64,000 nt of DNA from JAKACA01 sp963769255 (lineage in GTDB: Bacteria; Actinomycetota; Acidimicrobiia; Acidimicrobiales; Bog-793): positions 2,976,001 to 3,040,000 of the forward strand of contig CAVYKV010000001.1 in NCBI GenBank assembly GCA_963769255.1, read 5' to 3'. Positions 26,073 to 34,927 of the stretch are shown piece by piece. The notes under the pieces are model-generated. The model ran no database searches. It worked only from the letters and a program-made list of their open reading frames with translations, and was not told the DNA's origin. A program made the translations under genes and the position numbers. The stretch's first letter is position 1; the number at the start of each line of letters is the position of its first letter.

Positions 26073-27414
26073 TCAGCCGACGACGGCCCGGTCGGTGATC
26101 TCGAGGGCGTCGTCGAGCACCGTGAAGCCCTCGGCGAGCTCGGCCTCGTTGATCGTGAGCGGAGGGTTCGTCATGACCTGGTTCCAGTGGGTGAACAGGT
26201 AGACGCCGTTCGCCAGCATGAAGGCGCCGAGCTCCGCCATCTCCGGGCTCGAGCTGTTGAAGGGCGCCATGGGCTCGCCCGTCGCCCGGTTGCGGACGAG
26301 CTCGAGGCAGCCGAAGAGCCCGATGTTGCGGTGGCCGCCGACCGACGGGTGGCGGGAGGCGAGCTCCTGATGGTGGCGGGCCATCACCTCGCCCATCTTG
26401 GCCGAGTTCTCGACGAGGCCGTCCTCCTCGTAGACGGCGATCGTGGCGAGGGCGGCGGCGAGGGAGACCGGGTGGGAGTTGTAGGTGAGGCCGCCGGCGA
26501 AGGCGTGGTCGTCGAAGTAGGCGGCCACGTGCGGCCGTAGCCCGACGGCCCCGAGCGGCACGTAGCTCGAGGTGAGTCCCTTGGCACAGGTGATGATGTC
26601 GGGGACGACGTCGAAGTGGTCGACGGCGAACCATCGCCCGGTGCGGCCGAAGCCGGACATGACCTCGTCGGCGATGAGCAGGATGCCGTAGCGGTCGCAC
26701 AGCTCCCGCACGCCCGGCAGGTAGCCGTCGGGCGGCACGAGGATGCCGTTGGTCCCGGTGACGGGCTCGAGGATGAAACCCGCGATCGTGGCAGGTCCCT
26801 CCAGCTGGATCGTCTCCTCGAGCGCCACGAGGGCATCGGCTGCCGAGTCCATCGGCCGCGTGGTGCCGTGGTAGAAGTCGAGCACGTGGACGACTCCGGG
26901 GATGCCCGGCTCGTTCGCCCAGCGACGCGGGTCGCCCGTGAGGGTGATCGCCCCGGCCGTGGCGCCGTGATAGGAGCGGTAGCGGGCGAGGATCTTCTGG
27001 CGGCCGGTGACGGCGCGGGCGATGCGTGACGGCGTTCTCGTTCGCCTCCGCCCCGCCGAGGGTGAAGAAGGACTTCTCGATGTCGCCCGGGAACAGCTCG
27101 GCGAGCTTGCGCCCGAGGCGGGCTCGGATCTCCGTCGTCATGACGGCGGAGTTGACATAGGCGAGCTCACCGGCCTGGCGCGCCATCGCCTCCACGACGC
27201 GCTGGTCGCCGTGGCCGATGTTGACGCTCATCAGCTGGGAGTTGAAGTCCAGATAGCGCTTGCCGTCCGGGTCGTAGAAGTAGACGCCCTCGGCCCGGGC
27301 GACCGGCATGGGTGCGATCTTCGACTGCACGGCCCAGTCGAAGAGCGTGTACCGCTTCGACATCTCGACGATCTCACTGCCCGACAGAGGCGTGTCGTGC
27401 GCTGCAGCGGTCAT
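26073..27414 (-). pseudogene. class III aminotransferase, one frameshift
   Basis: PLP-dependent omega-aminotransferase, repaired length 446 residues. The N-terminal half has YFYDPDGKRYLDFNSQLMSV and the phosphate-binding GGAEANENAV. The C-terminal half has LIADEVMSGFGRTG, the PLP-Lys block TCAKGLTSSY, and NSHPVSLAAA. After NENAV the frame shifts: THRPRR instead of RIARAVTGRQKIL. One extra base at 27027 (T on the plus strand) explains it. Block similarity suggests the taurine/beta-alanine/omega-amino acid:pyruvate group, but the substrate is not assigned. An AGGA site lies upstream of ATG 27414. Confidence 0.87.
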
Positions 27415-27517
27415 GGCTCGGTCCTGTCCCTTGGTCGTGACGCCTTCGATGCCCGGATGGTACGGACTCCCCGCCACAAGGGCAATGCAGGGGACGCCCG
27501 ACGGACGGCCGGTGCCC

Positions 27518-27952
27518 TCAGCGGATCCCGAGATGGCGCTCGACGGCGTCGAGGCGCCGGCGCAGATCCTCCACCTCGGCTTCGAGGGACCGGGCATGGT
27601 CGAGCTGGCGACGGATACGGGAGGAGCGGAGGGCGCGGTCGAGGACTCCCTCGAGCGGAACGAGGCGCTGCGGCCCGTGCACGCCCGCCACCATGCGAGA
27701 GGGCAGCTGCCCGGACCGGTACCACGAGCGCAGCGTCGAGCGGGCCACGCCGGCCGCCTGGGTGGCCTCCTCGAGCGTGACCCACCCCTCGGCAGGCGGC
27801 GCCTCGGCGAGCTGGGCCAGGAGCTGGTCCCAGTCGACCGACATCGCCTCCGTCTCGGTGGCCTCGGGTGTCTCGGGTGTCTCGGGTGTCTCGGGTGTCT
27901 CGGGTGTTTCTTCCGGTTCCGTGCTGCCTTCTCCATGTTGTTCGGAGGTCAC
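27518..27952 (-). CDS. MerR-like helix-turn-helix DNA-binding protein
   Basis: 144 residues with GTG start. Order: an acidic Glu-Thr-Pro repeat tail (about 13-33, encoded by a 9-base tandem repeat), a MerR-like winged-helix segment (WVTLEEATQAAGVARSTLRS, then WYRSGQLP and GPQRLVPLEGV), and a C-terminal coiled coil (LDHARSLEAEVEDLRRRLDAVE), probably for dimerisation. It is divergent from the Clp-N repeat protein 54 bp away. A palindrome in the gap is a likely binding site. Candidate minus-strand -10 sequence (GATAGG) lies about 10 bases upstream of the GTG, hinting at a leaderless message. Confidence 0.82.
   Translation of the reverse strand: MTSEQHGEGSTEPEETPETPETPETPETPEATETEAMSVDWDQLLAQLAEAPPAEGWVTLEEATQAAGVARSTLRSWYRSGQLPSRMVAGVHGPQRLVPLEGVLDRALRSSRIRRQLDHARSLEAEVEDLRRRLDAVERHLGIR
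27863..27907. repeat. five perfect copies of a 9-base tandem repeat
   Basis: CTCGGGTGT is repeated five times without change. On the coding (minus) strand it encodes repeated Glu-Thr-Pro in the acidic tail of the HTH protein. The unit is a multiple of three, so copy-number change would alter tail length without breaking the frame. Confidence 0.9.
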
Positions 27953-27976
27953 GGTCGATCACCCTATCAGATATCA

Positions 27977-28000
27977 CTGTCTTGACAGGGGTCTTATAAT
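27977..28000. promoter_or_regulatory. operator palindrome and -10 box between HTH and Clp-N genes
   Basis: CTGTC-TT-GACAG at 27977-27988 is a perfect inverted repeat. A consensus -10 box TATAAT at 27995-28000 lies 6 bases before the ATG of the Clp-N gene, so transcription would begin at or next to the start codon. Nothing matching a -35 box occurs at the right distance, which suggests activator control. The palindrome sits in the spacer, where MerR-type regulators bind. Confidence 0.6.
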
Positions 28001-28006
28001 GCAAAC

Positions 28007-28831
28007 ATGTTCGAACGATTCACTGACCGAGCCCGTGTCGTCATCGTGGACGCCGAAGCCGAAGCGAGGAACCTCGAGCACGGCTTCATCGGTCCGGAGC
28101 ACCTCCTCGTCGGGCTCTCCCAGGGCAACGGCATCGCCGCCCGCGTGCTCCGCGAGCTCGGCGTGAGCCACGAGGAGCTCCGCGCCAAGGTGTCGGAGGC
28201 AATCGAGCCGAAGACGAACCGGCGGGCGAGGCCAACCATCCTCTCGAAGCCGCCCTTCAGCCCGTCGGCCAAGAAGTGCCTCGAGCACTCGTTGCGGGAG
28301 GCGCTCCGCCTCGGCCACAACTACATCGGGACCGAGCACATCCTGCTCGGTGTCCTCGATGTCGTCGACGAGGATCGCATCGTCCGCTTCGTCGGCGTGC
28401 CCCGCCAGCAGATCCGCCAGACGGCCCTCGACCTGCTCGGGACCGTGAAGGTCCCGACCTCCGAGCGCTCGCCGGCCGTCGCCGAAGCGCTGAAGCAGGC
28501 GCGCCAGATCGCCACCTCCGGACCCATGACGACAGGGCTGCTCCTCCTCGCCCTCCTCGCCGATGACGACAGCCACGCCGGCAAGGCCCTCGCCGCCCTC
28601 GGCGTCACAGCCGAGTCGGCGGAGCAGGCGCTCGCCCAGATCGCCGTCCAGACGACGAGCGACGCTCCCGCCCCGCAGCTCATCGAGATCAGGCTCGGAG
28701 GGACCACGACGACGATCGGCGATCCCGACCTGGCCGCCCGCCTCGCCTCGCGGTCCCCCGAGGAGCTCCGCGCCGCCCTCTGGGAGGCGCTCGGCGGCAG
28801 GACCGGGACGACGGAAGCGGAGTCGGCCTGA
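28007..28831 (+). CDS. stand-alone Clp-N repeat protein without AAA+ domains
   Basis: 274 residues resembling the N-terminal substrate/adaptor domain of ClpC, but with no ATPase module. Three Clp-N-type helical repeats can be seen: residues ~1-65 (FIGPEHLLVGL), ~85-145 (YIGTEHILLGVL) and ~155-215 (TGLLLLALLADDD). A ClpC N-domain normally has two. The C-terminal ~50 residues (IEIRLGGTTTTIGDPDLAA) are not recognised. It may bind ClpC substrates or phospho-arginine marks and deliver or withhold them. The message appears leaderless and is probably controlled by the divergent HTH protein. Confidence 0.87.
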   Translation: MFERFTDRARVVIVDAEAEARNLEHGFIGPEHLLVGLSQGNGIAARVLRELGVSHEELRAKVSEAIEPKTNRRARPTILSKPPFSPSAKKCLEHSLREALRLGHNYIGTEHILLGVLDVVDEDRIVRFVGVPRQQIRQTALDLLGTVKVPTSERSPAVAEALKQARQIATSGPMTTGLLLLALLADDDSHAGKALAALGVTAESAEQALAQIAVQTTSDAPAPQLIEIRLGGTTTTIGDPDLAARLASRSPEELRAALWEALGGRTGTTEAESA

Positions 28832-28841
28832 CGTCAGGCCG
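28824..28841. other. 18-base perfect palindrome at the Clp-N stop codon
   Basis: CGGCCTGACGTCAGGCCG reads the same on both strands and contains the TGA stop of the Clp-N gene. It could form a short cruciform or be a dimeric-protein site. No T-run follows, so an intrinsic terminator is not well supported. Confidence 0.5.
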
Positions 28842-28966
28842 GATGACGGGCCCGGGCGCACGCCCGCACGCGTCCGGCGAGCCCTGACGAGGCGGGCTAC
28901 GATGCCCCGGCCGCCCCGCCAGCGGGCGCTCTCGATCACCGCTCAACAACCGGAATCTCACGTCAA

Positions 28967-30031
28967 GTGCGCTCGCCCTGGAGTCGATACTCCACTGTGG
29001 TCAGAATTCGCGGGCCGGTTGTCGGCGTCCTCACGGGCCTGCTCGCCTGTGCCGCGGCGTGCTCGACGGCGGCCACGACCAGCTCGGCGACGACGCGGCC
29101 CTCGTCCACGACGACCCCCTCCTCGTCGAGCACGACGACCTCAACGGTGCCGCCCCGGTCGGCCACGTTGCCGACCCGCATCTTCGGCGTCTCGATCGCC
29201 AATCTGACCCAGCTCTCCGTCGCGGGCACGCTCTCTCACCAGCTCGACCACAAGGTGGCGGTCGTCGACTTCTACCTCGGCTGGGGGGCACCTTTCCCGA
29301 AGGGACAGGTCAATCGCATCCGGGCTGCGGGCGACGTGCCGGAGATCACCTGGGAGCCCTGGGACTACCGCCTCGGTCTGCACCAGACCACCGACTCGCT
29401 CTCCTCCATCGCCGGCGGCACCTTCGACGCCTACGTCCAGGCCTTCGCCAAGGCGGCGAAGACGTGGGGCGGGACGCTGCTGTTGCGTTTCGGCCACGAG
29501 ATGAACGGCACGTGGTACCCGTGGTGCATCGGTATCAACGGCAACACGGCGGCGAACTACGTGAGCGCCTTCCGCCACCTGCACGGACTCATGGCGAGCG
29601 CCACGAACATCCGCTGGATCTGGAGCCCGAACGTCCTCTTGCCCGGGCAGACGGAGAAGTTCCTGGCGTCCCTCTACCCGGGCGACGCCTACGTCAACTA
29701 CATCGGCATCGACGGCTACAACTTCGGCACGTCGGTCGCCAACCTCCGCTGGCTCACCCCCGACCAGGTGTTCGGCGCCACCGTGGCGGCCGTGAAGACA
29801 ATCACCCCGAAGAAGCCCGTCATCTTCGCCGAAGTGGCCTGCAGCGAGCAGGGCGGCAACAAGGCGACCTGGATCCGTCAGATGTTCCAGTTCCTCAAGG
29901 CGCAGCCGCGCATCGTGGGCTTCGTCTGGACGGAGTTCAAGGCGAAGGCCGACTGGCCGCTCGAGAGCTCGACGACGTCGCTCGCGGCCATGCGGACGGG
30001 GCTCGCCACCTGGGCAGCCGCCAAGTCCTGA
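28967..30031 (+). CDS. GH26-family glycoside hydrolase lipoprotein (beta-mannanase type)
   Basis: Exported enzyme of 354 residues with GTG start. A hydrophobic segment ends in a lipobox-like Cys (about 28 or 32), followed by a Ser/Thr/Pro linker to residue ~70. The barrel has the GH26 acid/base Glu178 in RFGHEMNGTWYPW and the nucleophile Glu289 in VIFAEVACSE. The family cleaves beta-1,4-mannan or related beta-glycans. It is convergent with a cellulose-synthase-like glycosyltransferase only 6 bp away, which suggests tailoring of a surface polysaccharide instead of plant-polymer digestion. Specificity is inferred. Confidence 0.87.
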   Translation: MRSPWSRYSTVVRIRGPVVGVLTGLLACAAACSTAATTSSATTRPSSTTTPSSSSTTTSTVPPRSATLPTRIFGVSIANLTQLSVAGTLSHQLDHKVAVVDFYLGWGAPFPKGQVNRIRAAGDVPEITWEPWDYRLGLHQTTDSLSSIAGGTFDAYVQAFAKAAKTWGGTLLLRFGHEMNGTWYPWCIGINGNTAANYVSAFRHLHGLMASATNIRWIWSPNVLLPGQTEKFLASLYPGDAYVNYIGIDGYNFGTSVANLRWLTPDQVFGATVAAVKTITPKKPVIFAEVACSEQGGNKATWIRQMFQFLKAQPRIVGFVWTEFKAKADWPLESSTTSLAAMRTGLATWAAAKS

Positions 30032-30037
30032 GGCCGC

Positions 30038-31615
30038 TCAGCGGCGCAGGTGGGCAGCCGAGAGCGTCCGTGCCCGCAGCCTCGCCTGCGACGGCTCCAG
30101 GAGGAGCCGGATCGTGGAGAGCAGGTTGAGCAGCCCGAGAAACATCACGATGGCGAAGTTCGAGGATCGGAACTGGGCCGTGCGCCAGACGGCGAGACCG
30201 AGCCAGACGCATGCCGTCCCGCCGTTCCAGACGACGACGCCCACGACGAAGCGGCGCACCGACCGCACCCCGGCACCCGTCGCCTGCCACGGCATCGTCG
30301 CCCGCCGGAAATAATCGGCGATGGCGAGGGCATGTGCCCAGCCGCGCGCCAGGTAGAGCGGCAGGACCTCGTGCGCGCGGTACGAGCTCTGGTTCCAGAG
30401 AGGCACGAGGATGGCGCTCGCCGCCAGGGCGATGAGGATGAGGCGGGAGTTGTTCAGCCGGATCACGTCCGGCCGCAGGGACAGCAGGCAGATGGGGATG
30501 AGCGGCACGGCGAAGACGGCGATCGCCGTCTGGAGGTAGTAGCAGAAGCCCGAGAGATAGGTGCAGCGGGCGCGTTTGGTCATCCGCACGGTCCACAGGC
30601 GCCGCGTGAAGATCGTGCTCGTCGAGCCGGTGCACCACCGGTACTGCTGGCGCACGAAGGCGGCCAGATTGTCGGGGCACATCCCGGTGGCGAGGAGGAT
30701 GGGCACGTACACGAGGTTCCAGCCGCCCCGGCGGACGTCGAGGCCGGTATGGACGTCCTCGGCGTAGTCGATGAGCGTCGTGCCGCCCTGCGGCTCGAGG
30801 GCGGCACGCCGGTACACGGCGCACGTCCCGACGCAGATGGAGGCGCCGAGGTGGTCCCGCGAGACCTGGATGGAGCGGTAGAAGACCTCCTGCACGGCAC
30901 CGGCGGCACGCTCCACCCAGGTCTGGCGGGCGTCGCTGCGGAAGAACTGCGGCGTCTGCACGATGGCGATGAGCGGATCGTCCATGTACGGCAAGGTCTC
31001 GGCGAGGAAGTCGGGCCGCGGGACGAAGTCGGCGTCGAGCACGACGAAGAACTCGCCGGCGGTGACGGCGAAGGCGTGCCGCAGGTTGCCGCTCTTCTTG
31101 TGAAGCCCCCGGTCTGGCCGCACGACGTAGTTGAAACCCAGCTCACCGGCGAGCTCCTCGGCACGCGGGTCGGCGCCGTCGTCGAGCACGTAGGGGTGGG
31201 CGATGCCGGGATAGGCGTTGACGAGCGCCCGCACCCCGTGCCAGGTGTTCTCGAGAACGGCGAGGGGCTCGTTGCAGATGGGCAGGAAGATGTCGACGTC
31301 GGGGTAGCGCTCAGGGCGCCAGGTGCCGACCCGCTCGATGTGCTGTTCGATGTCGAAACCCGGCCCCACGAACGAGAACGGCAATGCCAAGCTGAAGCTC
31401 GCCACCACGACGAGCGTGAAGATGGCGAAGGGCCACCAACCGGAGGTGACCTCGAACCAGCCCTGGCTGATCGTCGCCGTCACGAAGCCGATGCTCATCG
31501 TCACGGCGAGGTAGGGCAGGCGCCGCTCCACGTAGGAGTACTTCTCCCGGTCGTTCGGCGGCGGCGGCAGCACGATGCCGTCGCGCGTGAGGACACCGTC
31601 CCTCGGCGTGCTCAT
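30038..31615 (-). CDS. processive GT2 glycosyltransferase, cellulose-synthase-like
   Basis: Membrane beta-glycan synthase type enzyme, 525 residues. Two N-terminal helices (about 33-80) precede the cytoplasmic GT2 domain. The conserved set is complete: first Asp in LDDGAD, DxD in VLDADF, Asp in YAEDVHTG (TED position) and RQQYRW (QxxRW). Four or more C-terminal helices follow, forming a translocation channel in relatives. No PilZ domain is present. Start ATG 31615 overlaps the upstream glycosyltransferase stop by 4 bp. Product could be cellulose, mannan or mixed beta-glucan; the adjacent GH26 gene hints at mannan. Confidence 0.92.
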   Translation of the reverse strand: MSTPRDGVLTRDGIVLPPPPNDREKYSYVERRLPYLAVTMSIGFVTATISQGWFEVTSGWWPFAIFTLVVVASFSLALPFSFVGPGFDIEQHIERVGTWRPERYPDVDIFLPICNEPLAVLENTWHGVRALVNAYPGIAHPYVLDDGADPRAEELAGELGFNYVVRPDRGLHKKSGNLRHAFAVTAGEFFVVLDADFVPRPDFLAETLPYMDDPLIAIVQTPQFFRSDARQTWVERAAGAVQEVFYRSIQVSRDHLGASICVGTCAVYRRAALEPQGGTTLIDYAEDVHTGLDVRRGGWNLVYVPILLATGMCPDNLAAFVRQQYRWCTGSTSTIFTRRLWTVRMTKRARCTYLSGFCYYLQTAIAVFAVPLIPICLLSLRPDVIRLNNSRLILIALAASAILVPLWNQSSYRAHEVLPLYLARGWAHALAIADYFRRATMPWQATGAGVRSVRRFVVGVVVWNGGTACVWLGLAVWRTAQFRSSNFAIVMFLGLLNLLSTIRLLLEPSQARLRARTLSAAHLRR

Positions 31616-33039
31616 TGAGAGCTCGCGGCGCCTCGGTACACCCAGATTTGCATCGTCCATTGCTGCCGGCCGGAGGCGTAGACCCGTTCGTAGCCGGAGT
31701 GACGGTCGAGCACCGGCAGCACGGCGAGGTAGAGCGACAGGCTCTCGGAGGGATCGAGCTCCACCACGTGGAAGTAGTGGGCTCGGATAGCCGCCACATA
31801 GGCGGAGTTGCCCAGCAGCAGGTCGTGCGTGGCGTGGTCGTAGTAGGCGAAGTAGAAGGGCCCGACGACCGGGGAGGGAAGCTTCGGGAGGGAGAGGAGG
31901 ACGGGATCCTGCTGCCAGAGGAGGCAGGGGCAGCGTTGCTGCGGCACCACGTTGGCGAGCTCCGCCACGGTTCCCGCCGTGTTGGGCCAGCCGTCCACGT
32001 ACATCGTCGTCGCCTGGGGGAGGCCGATGAACAAGGTGAGCAGCGCAGCGACGATGCCGATGAGCCACCCCCGGTTGTTGGCGACCTGAGCCGCCGCCTT
32101 GTCGCAGAGGAACCCGACGACGATGGCGCCGAAGAAGGCGCCGAAGACGACATGCTTGTGCAACGAGATCGTCGTGTGCAGCTGCGCCTCGTGCAGCGGC
32201 GCCAACACCACGGCGGTCGTGCAGAGGGCGCACAGCCACCGGATGCGCACCGGTGCCGTGAAGAAGCTGGTGACCGTTCCGACGATGGCGAGCAGGAAGA
32301 GGAGGCCGACCCAGGAGAAGGAGTCGCTGAGGACGGTCGAGACGGAGGCGTAGACGCCGCCCGCCTGGCGCTCGATCGTCGTGAACATGAGGCCGTGCAG
32401 GTAAGAGCTGGGGGTGAGCACGAACAGCTCGAGCACGACGGGGACGGCCGTGTAGACGGCGGTGCGGAGCACACGAAACGCAGGCCGCAGGAAACCCGCC
32501 TGCGGCGCCGTGAACCCGACCACGAGCAGGACGACGGGCGTCCACAGACCGGTGGCGTACTTGGTGGCGTCAGCGACGGCGAGGAGGAGGCCGACAGCGA
32601 GAAGGAACGCCTCGCTCGCCGAGCCGCGCGCCCGCACGGCGCACCAGGTGGCGGCGGCCATGAAGAAGACGGCCATGGCGTCGTAGGTGGCAAATGCGCT
32701 CAGGAATTGGGAGGGGCCGAGGAGGGCGAAGATGGCGGCGGCAGCGACGGCGGCCGTGCGCCCGAAGAGGGACTTCGTCGTGGCGTACAGGAACCCCGTC
32801 GTGCCGAGCATGAAGACGAGCGAGAGGGCGCGGGCGCCCGCCAGGCCGCCGGCGTCGAAGGCGAGGGCGGCGAGCGGCGGGTAGACGACGGGCGAGCCGG
32901 AGAAGTAGGCGGCAAAGTCCGGAACGGGGGTGCCGTGCAACCAGTGCGACCAGTCCAGCAGACCGGCGCGAACGTAGAGCGACTCGTCGAGGAAGGCGGT
33001 GTTGGCCCACAGGAGGCGGAGCGAGAGGGCGATCTGCAC
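31612..33039 (-). CDS. GT39/GT83-like membrane glycosyltransferase, start uncertain
   Basis: Polytopic protein (at least 475 residues, ten or more helices) of the dolichyl/undecaprenyl-phosphate sugar mannosyl-arabinosyl transferase fold. The first loop has FLDESLYVRAG, containing the conserved acidic pair. The GTG at 33039 cuts into the first membrane helix: the frame continues upstream as WSHPSDWPWLPIILIVQI with coding-like text back to a stop near 33200. The true start is probably a rare codon there, or a frameshift has removed it. It shares an operon with the GT2 gene, likely adding a sugar to a lipid-linked or surface glycan. Confidence 0.82.
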   Translation of the reverse strand: MQIALSLRLLWANTAFLDESLYVRAGLLDWSHWLHGTPVPDFAAYFSGSPVVYPPLAALAFDAGGLAGARALSLVFMLGTTGFLYATTKSLFGRTAAVAAAAIFALLGPSQFLSAFATYDAMAVFFMAAATWCAVRARGSASEAFLLAVGLLLAVADATKYATGLWTPVVLLVVGFTAPQAGFLRPAFRVLRTAVYTAVPVVLELFVLTPSSYLHGLMFTTIERQAGGVYASVSTVLSDSFSWVGLLFLLAIVGTVTSFFTAPVRIRWLCALCTTAVVLAPLHEAQLHTTISLHKHVVFGAFFGAIVVGFLCDKAAAQVANNRGWLIGIVAALLTLFIGLPQATTMYVDGWPNTAGTVAELANVVPQQRCPCLLWQQDPVLLSLPKLPSPVVGPFYFAYYDHATHDLLLGNSAYVAAIRAHYFHVVELDPSESLSLYLAVLPVLDRHSGYERVYASGRQQWTMQIWVYRGAASSQ

Positions 33040-33419
33040 GATCAGGATGATCGGCAGCCACGGCCAGTCCGACGGGTGACTCCAGGTCCGGTGCTCCGGA
33101 CCCGCCGCCGCTAGTTGTCGTCTCTCGTCCTCGTCCCAGACCGCTTCGTCAAGAAACCGGTCGCGAACTGACGCCGCCGTTCTCAGCTCGCTCTCCCTCC
33201 ACTAGAGCCTGCCCACGAATCGACAGCCCCGGCTGCCCGTCGGCCGTAGGATAATCGCACGGTGAGCCGTTGAACACCCAGTCTCACGATGCGTGACGGT
33301 CCCGTCACGGAGCGCCGATGGTTCGTGGGTTTTGGCCGTCGCGACCTTGCGGACCGCACCTGGTGCCACCACAATGGCGGGCCTACATGCGTGATCGGTG
33401 GGCCTTTGGGGGAATCGCC
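33040..33419. other. intergenic region between divergent GT39-like and propeller genes
   Basis: The first ~160 bases probably encode the missing N-terminus of the GT39-like protein on the minus strand. The remainder is the divergent promoter region and holds a perfect palindrome at 33292-33309. I see no further gene. Confidence 0.5.
33292..33309. promoter_or_regulatory. perfect inverted repeat upstream of the propeller genes
   Basis: CGTGACGG-TC-CCGTCACG, 8-bp arms with a 2-base centre, 110 bp upstream of the first propeller gene. No T-run follows. A dimeric repressor or activator site is the simplest reading. Confidence 0.45.
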
Positions 33420-34907
33420 ATGCACTCTTCGACTCCATCTCCTCAGGACTTCGCGCAGCGGCACCGGGCGGTCCCGGTCGCTCTGCTCGTCGTGATCCTG
33501 GCGCTCGGCGCCCTCGCGGCTGGTGGTGCAGCCGGCGCCCAGCCGCTGCGCCCGGCCGCCCGGTCTTCCCGGGCAGCAGTGACGACGACCGTGCTCGGCA
33601 TGTTCCTCGGCAACCTTTCCCGCACGAGTGACACGGCGGACCCGTCGATCACGACTACCACTGTGCACGCCCTGAAGGAGCGCTGGATCATCCGTGCCGG
33701 CGCGTCGATCTCGGCGGAGCCCCTCGTCTACAACGGCGTCATCTACTGGGCTGACTGGGGCGGCTACGAGACGGCATCGAACGCCACGACGGGACGGCGC
33801 ATCTGGCGCGTCTACCTCGGCGTGACCGTCGGCCAGCGCGCCCACCACTGCACGCCGAACAGGGCCGGCGTCGCCAGCTCGGCCTCCCTCGTCCTGGTGA
33901 ACGGCGCTCTCCGCCTCATCGTGGGCACGGGAGCAGGCGGGATCGCCTCCATCAATGCCAGCAACGGCAAGATCGCCTGGCAGCGGCGCATCGCTCCCAG
34001 GGTGGGCGGCATGATCTGGAGTTCCCCCGCCGTGATCGACGGCTCGGTCTACATCGGCGTCGCTTCGCTCGGCGACTGCCCGCTCGTCGTGGGCAAGGTG
34101 GACCGGCTGAGCGCCGCCACCGGAGCACTGCAGGCGCAGTTCGCCATGTCGCTGCCGAAGGGTTGCAGCGGGGACACGGTGTGGTCCGCCCCCTCCATCG
34201 ACCCGACTCTCAAGGCGTTGTTCATCACGAGCGCCAACTCGAACACGACCAAGGGCAAGTACTGCTACACGAAAGACGCCGACAGCATCTTCAAGCTGTC
34301 GCTGACGACGCTCAAGGCGGAAGCGCACTGGCAGGTCCCGAGGGGACAGCAGTTCCGCGGTTCCGACATCGGTGCGTCGCCGACGCTCTTCAACGTGCGC
34401 TTGAAGGGCCACACCGTGGGCCTCGTCGGCGCCGCTGACAAGAACGGAATCTTCTACGCCCTCCGGCAGAGCAACCTCTCGCTCGTCTGGTCGCTTCGGT
34501 TCGCCACGTCGGGCAACTGCCCTCAGTGCGACGGCGGCACCATCGCTTCGGCCGCCTTCGACGGCACCAGCCTCTACCTCGGGAGCACGAAGGCGAATGT
34601 CGGGAAGAAGCAGTGCCGCGGGACGCTGCGCAAGGTCAACCCCGCCAACGGCAAGGTGGTCTGGACACTCTGCCTGTACGACCCGGTGCTGGCCGCCCCG
34701 ACTGCCGTCGCCGGCGTCGTCTTCGTCACGTACGGGCCGCAGGTGAACGCCATCGCCACGGCGACCGGCAAGAAGCTCTTCTCGTACTTCGACCCCACGA
34801 AGAACGCCCTGCAATGGGCCACCGTCGCCGTCGCCGGGTCGTGGGTCTACGTCCCGGACATGTCGGGCGGACTGCGGGCCTTCGAGCTGGTCAAGACCGC
34901 CGCCTGA
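33420..34907 (+). CDS. secreted PQQ-type beta-propeller protein, copy 1
   Basis: Exported protein of 495 residues. Start ATG 33420 precedes a Sec signal (VPVALLVVILALGALAAG). The rest is a repeated-blade protein with PQQ-enzyme-like strands: INASNGKIAWQRR, VDRLSAATGALQAQF, RKVNPANGKVVWTLC, IATATGKKLFSY. Conserved Cys pairs (CPQC, CRG/TLC) suggest disulphides. The family includes quinoprotein dehydrogenases, but no catalytic Asp/Ca site or heme domain is evident, so a binding or structural role is possible. A paralogue of identical length follows 20 bp downstream. Confidence 0.87.
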   Translation: MHSSTPSPQDFAQRHRAVPVALLVVILALGALAAGGAAGAQPLRPAARSSRAAVTTTVLGMFLGNLSRTSDTADPSITTTTVHALKERWIIRAGASISAEPLVYNGVIYWADWGGYETASNATTGRRIWRVYLGVTVGQRAHHCTPNRAGVASSASLVLVNGALRLIVGTGAGGIASINASNGKIAWQRRIAPRVGGMIWSSPAVIDGSVYIGVASLGDCPLVVGKVDRLSAATGALQAQFAMSLPKGCSGDTVWSAPSIDPTLKALFITSANSNTTKGKYCYTKDADSIFKLSLTTLKAEAHWQVPRGQQFRGSDIGASPTLFNVRLKGHTVGLVGAADKNGIFYALRQSNLSLVWSLRFATSGNCPQCDGGTIASAAFDGTSLYLGSTKANVGKKQCRGTLRKVNPANGKVVWTLCLYDPVLAAPTAVAGVVFVTYGPQVNAIATATGKKLFSYFDPTKNALQWATVAVAGSWVYVPDMSGGLRAFELVKTAA

Positions 34908-34927
34908 GCGATAGCGGGAGGATGACC

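Noticed and set aside
27863..27907. CRISPR-like array
   Set aside because: Nine-base direct repeats without spacers, inside a coding region.
27982..27987. TTGACA as -35 box for the Clp-N gene
   Set aside because: Only 7 bases separate it from TATAAT; a sigma-70 promoter needs about 17. It is part of the CTGTC-TT-GACAG palindrome instead.
28824..28841. Intrinsic terminator after the Clp-N gene
   Set aside because: Perfect palindrome but no loop and no T-run; kept only as a palindrome.
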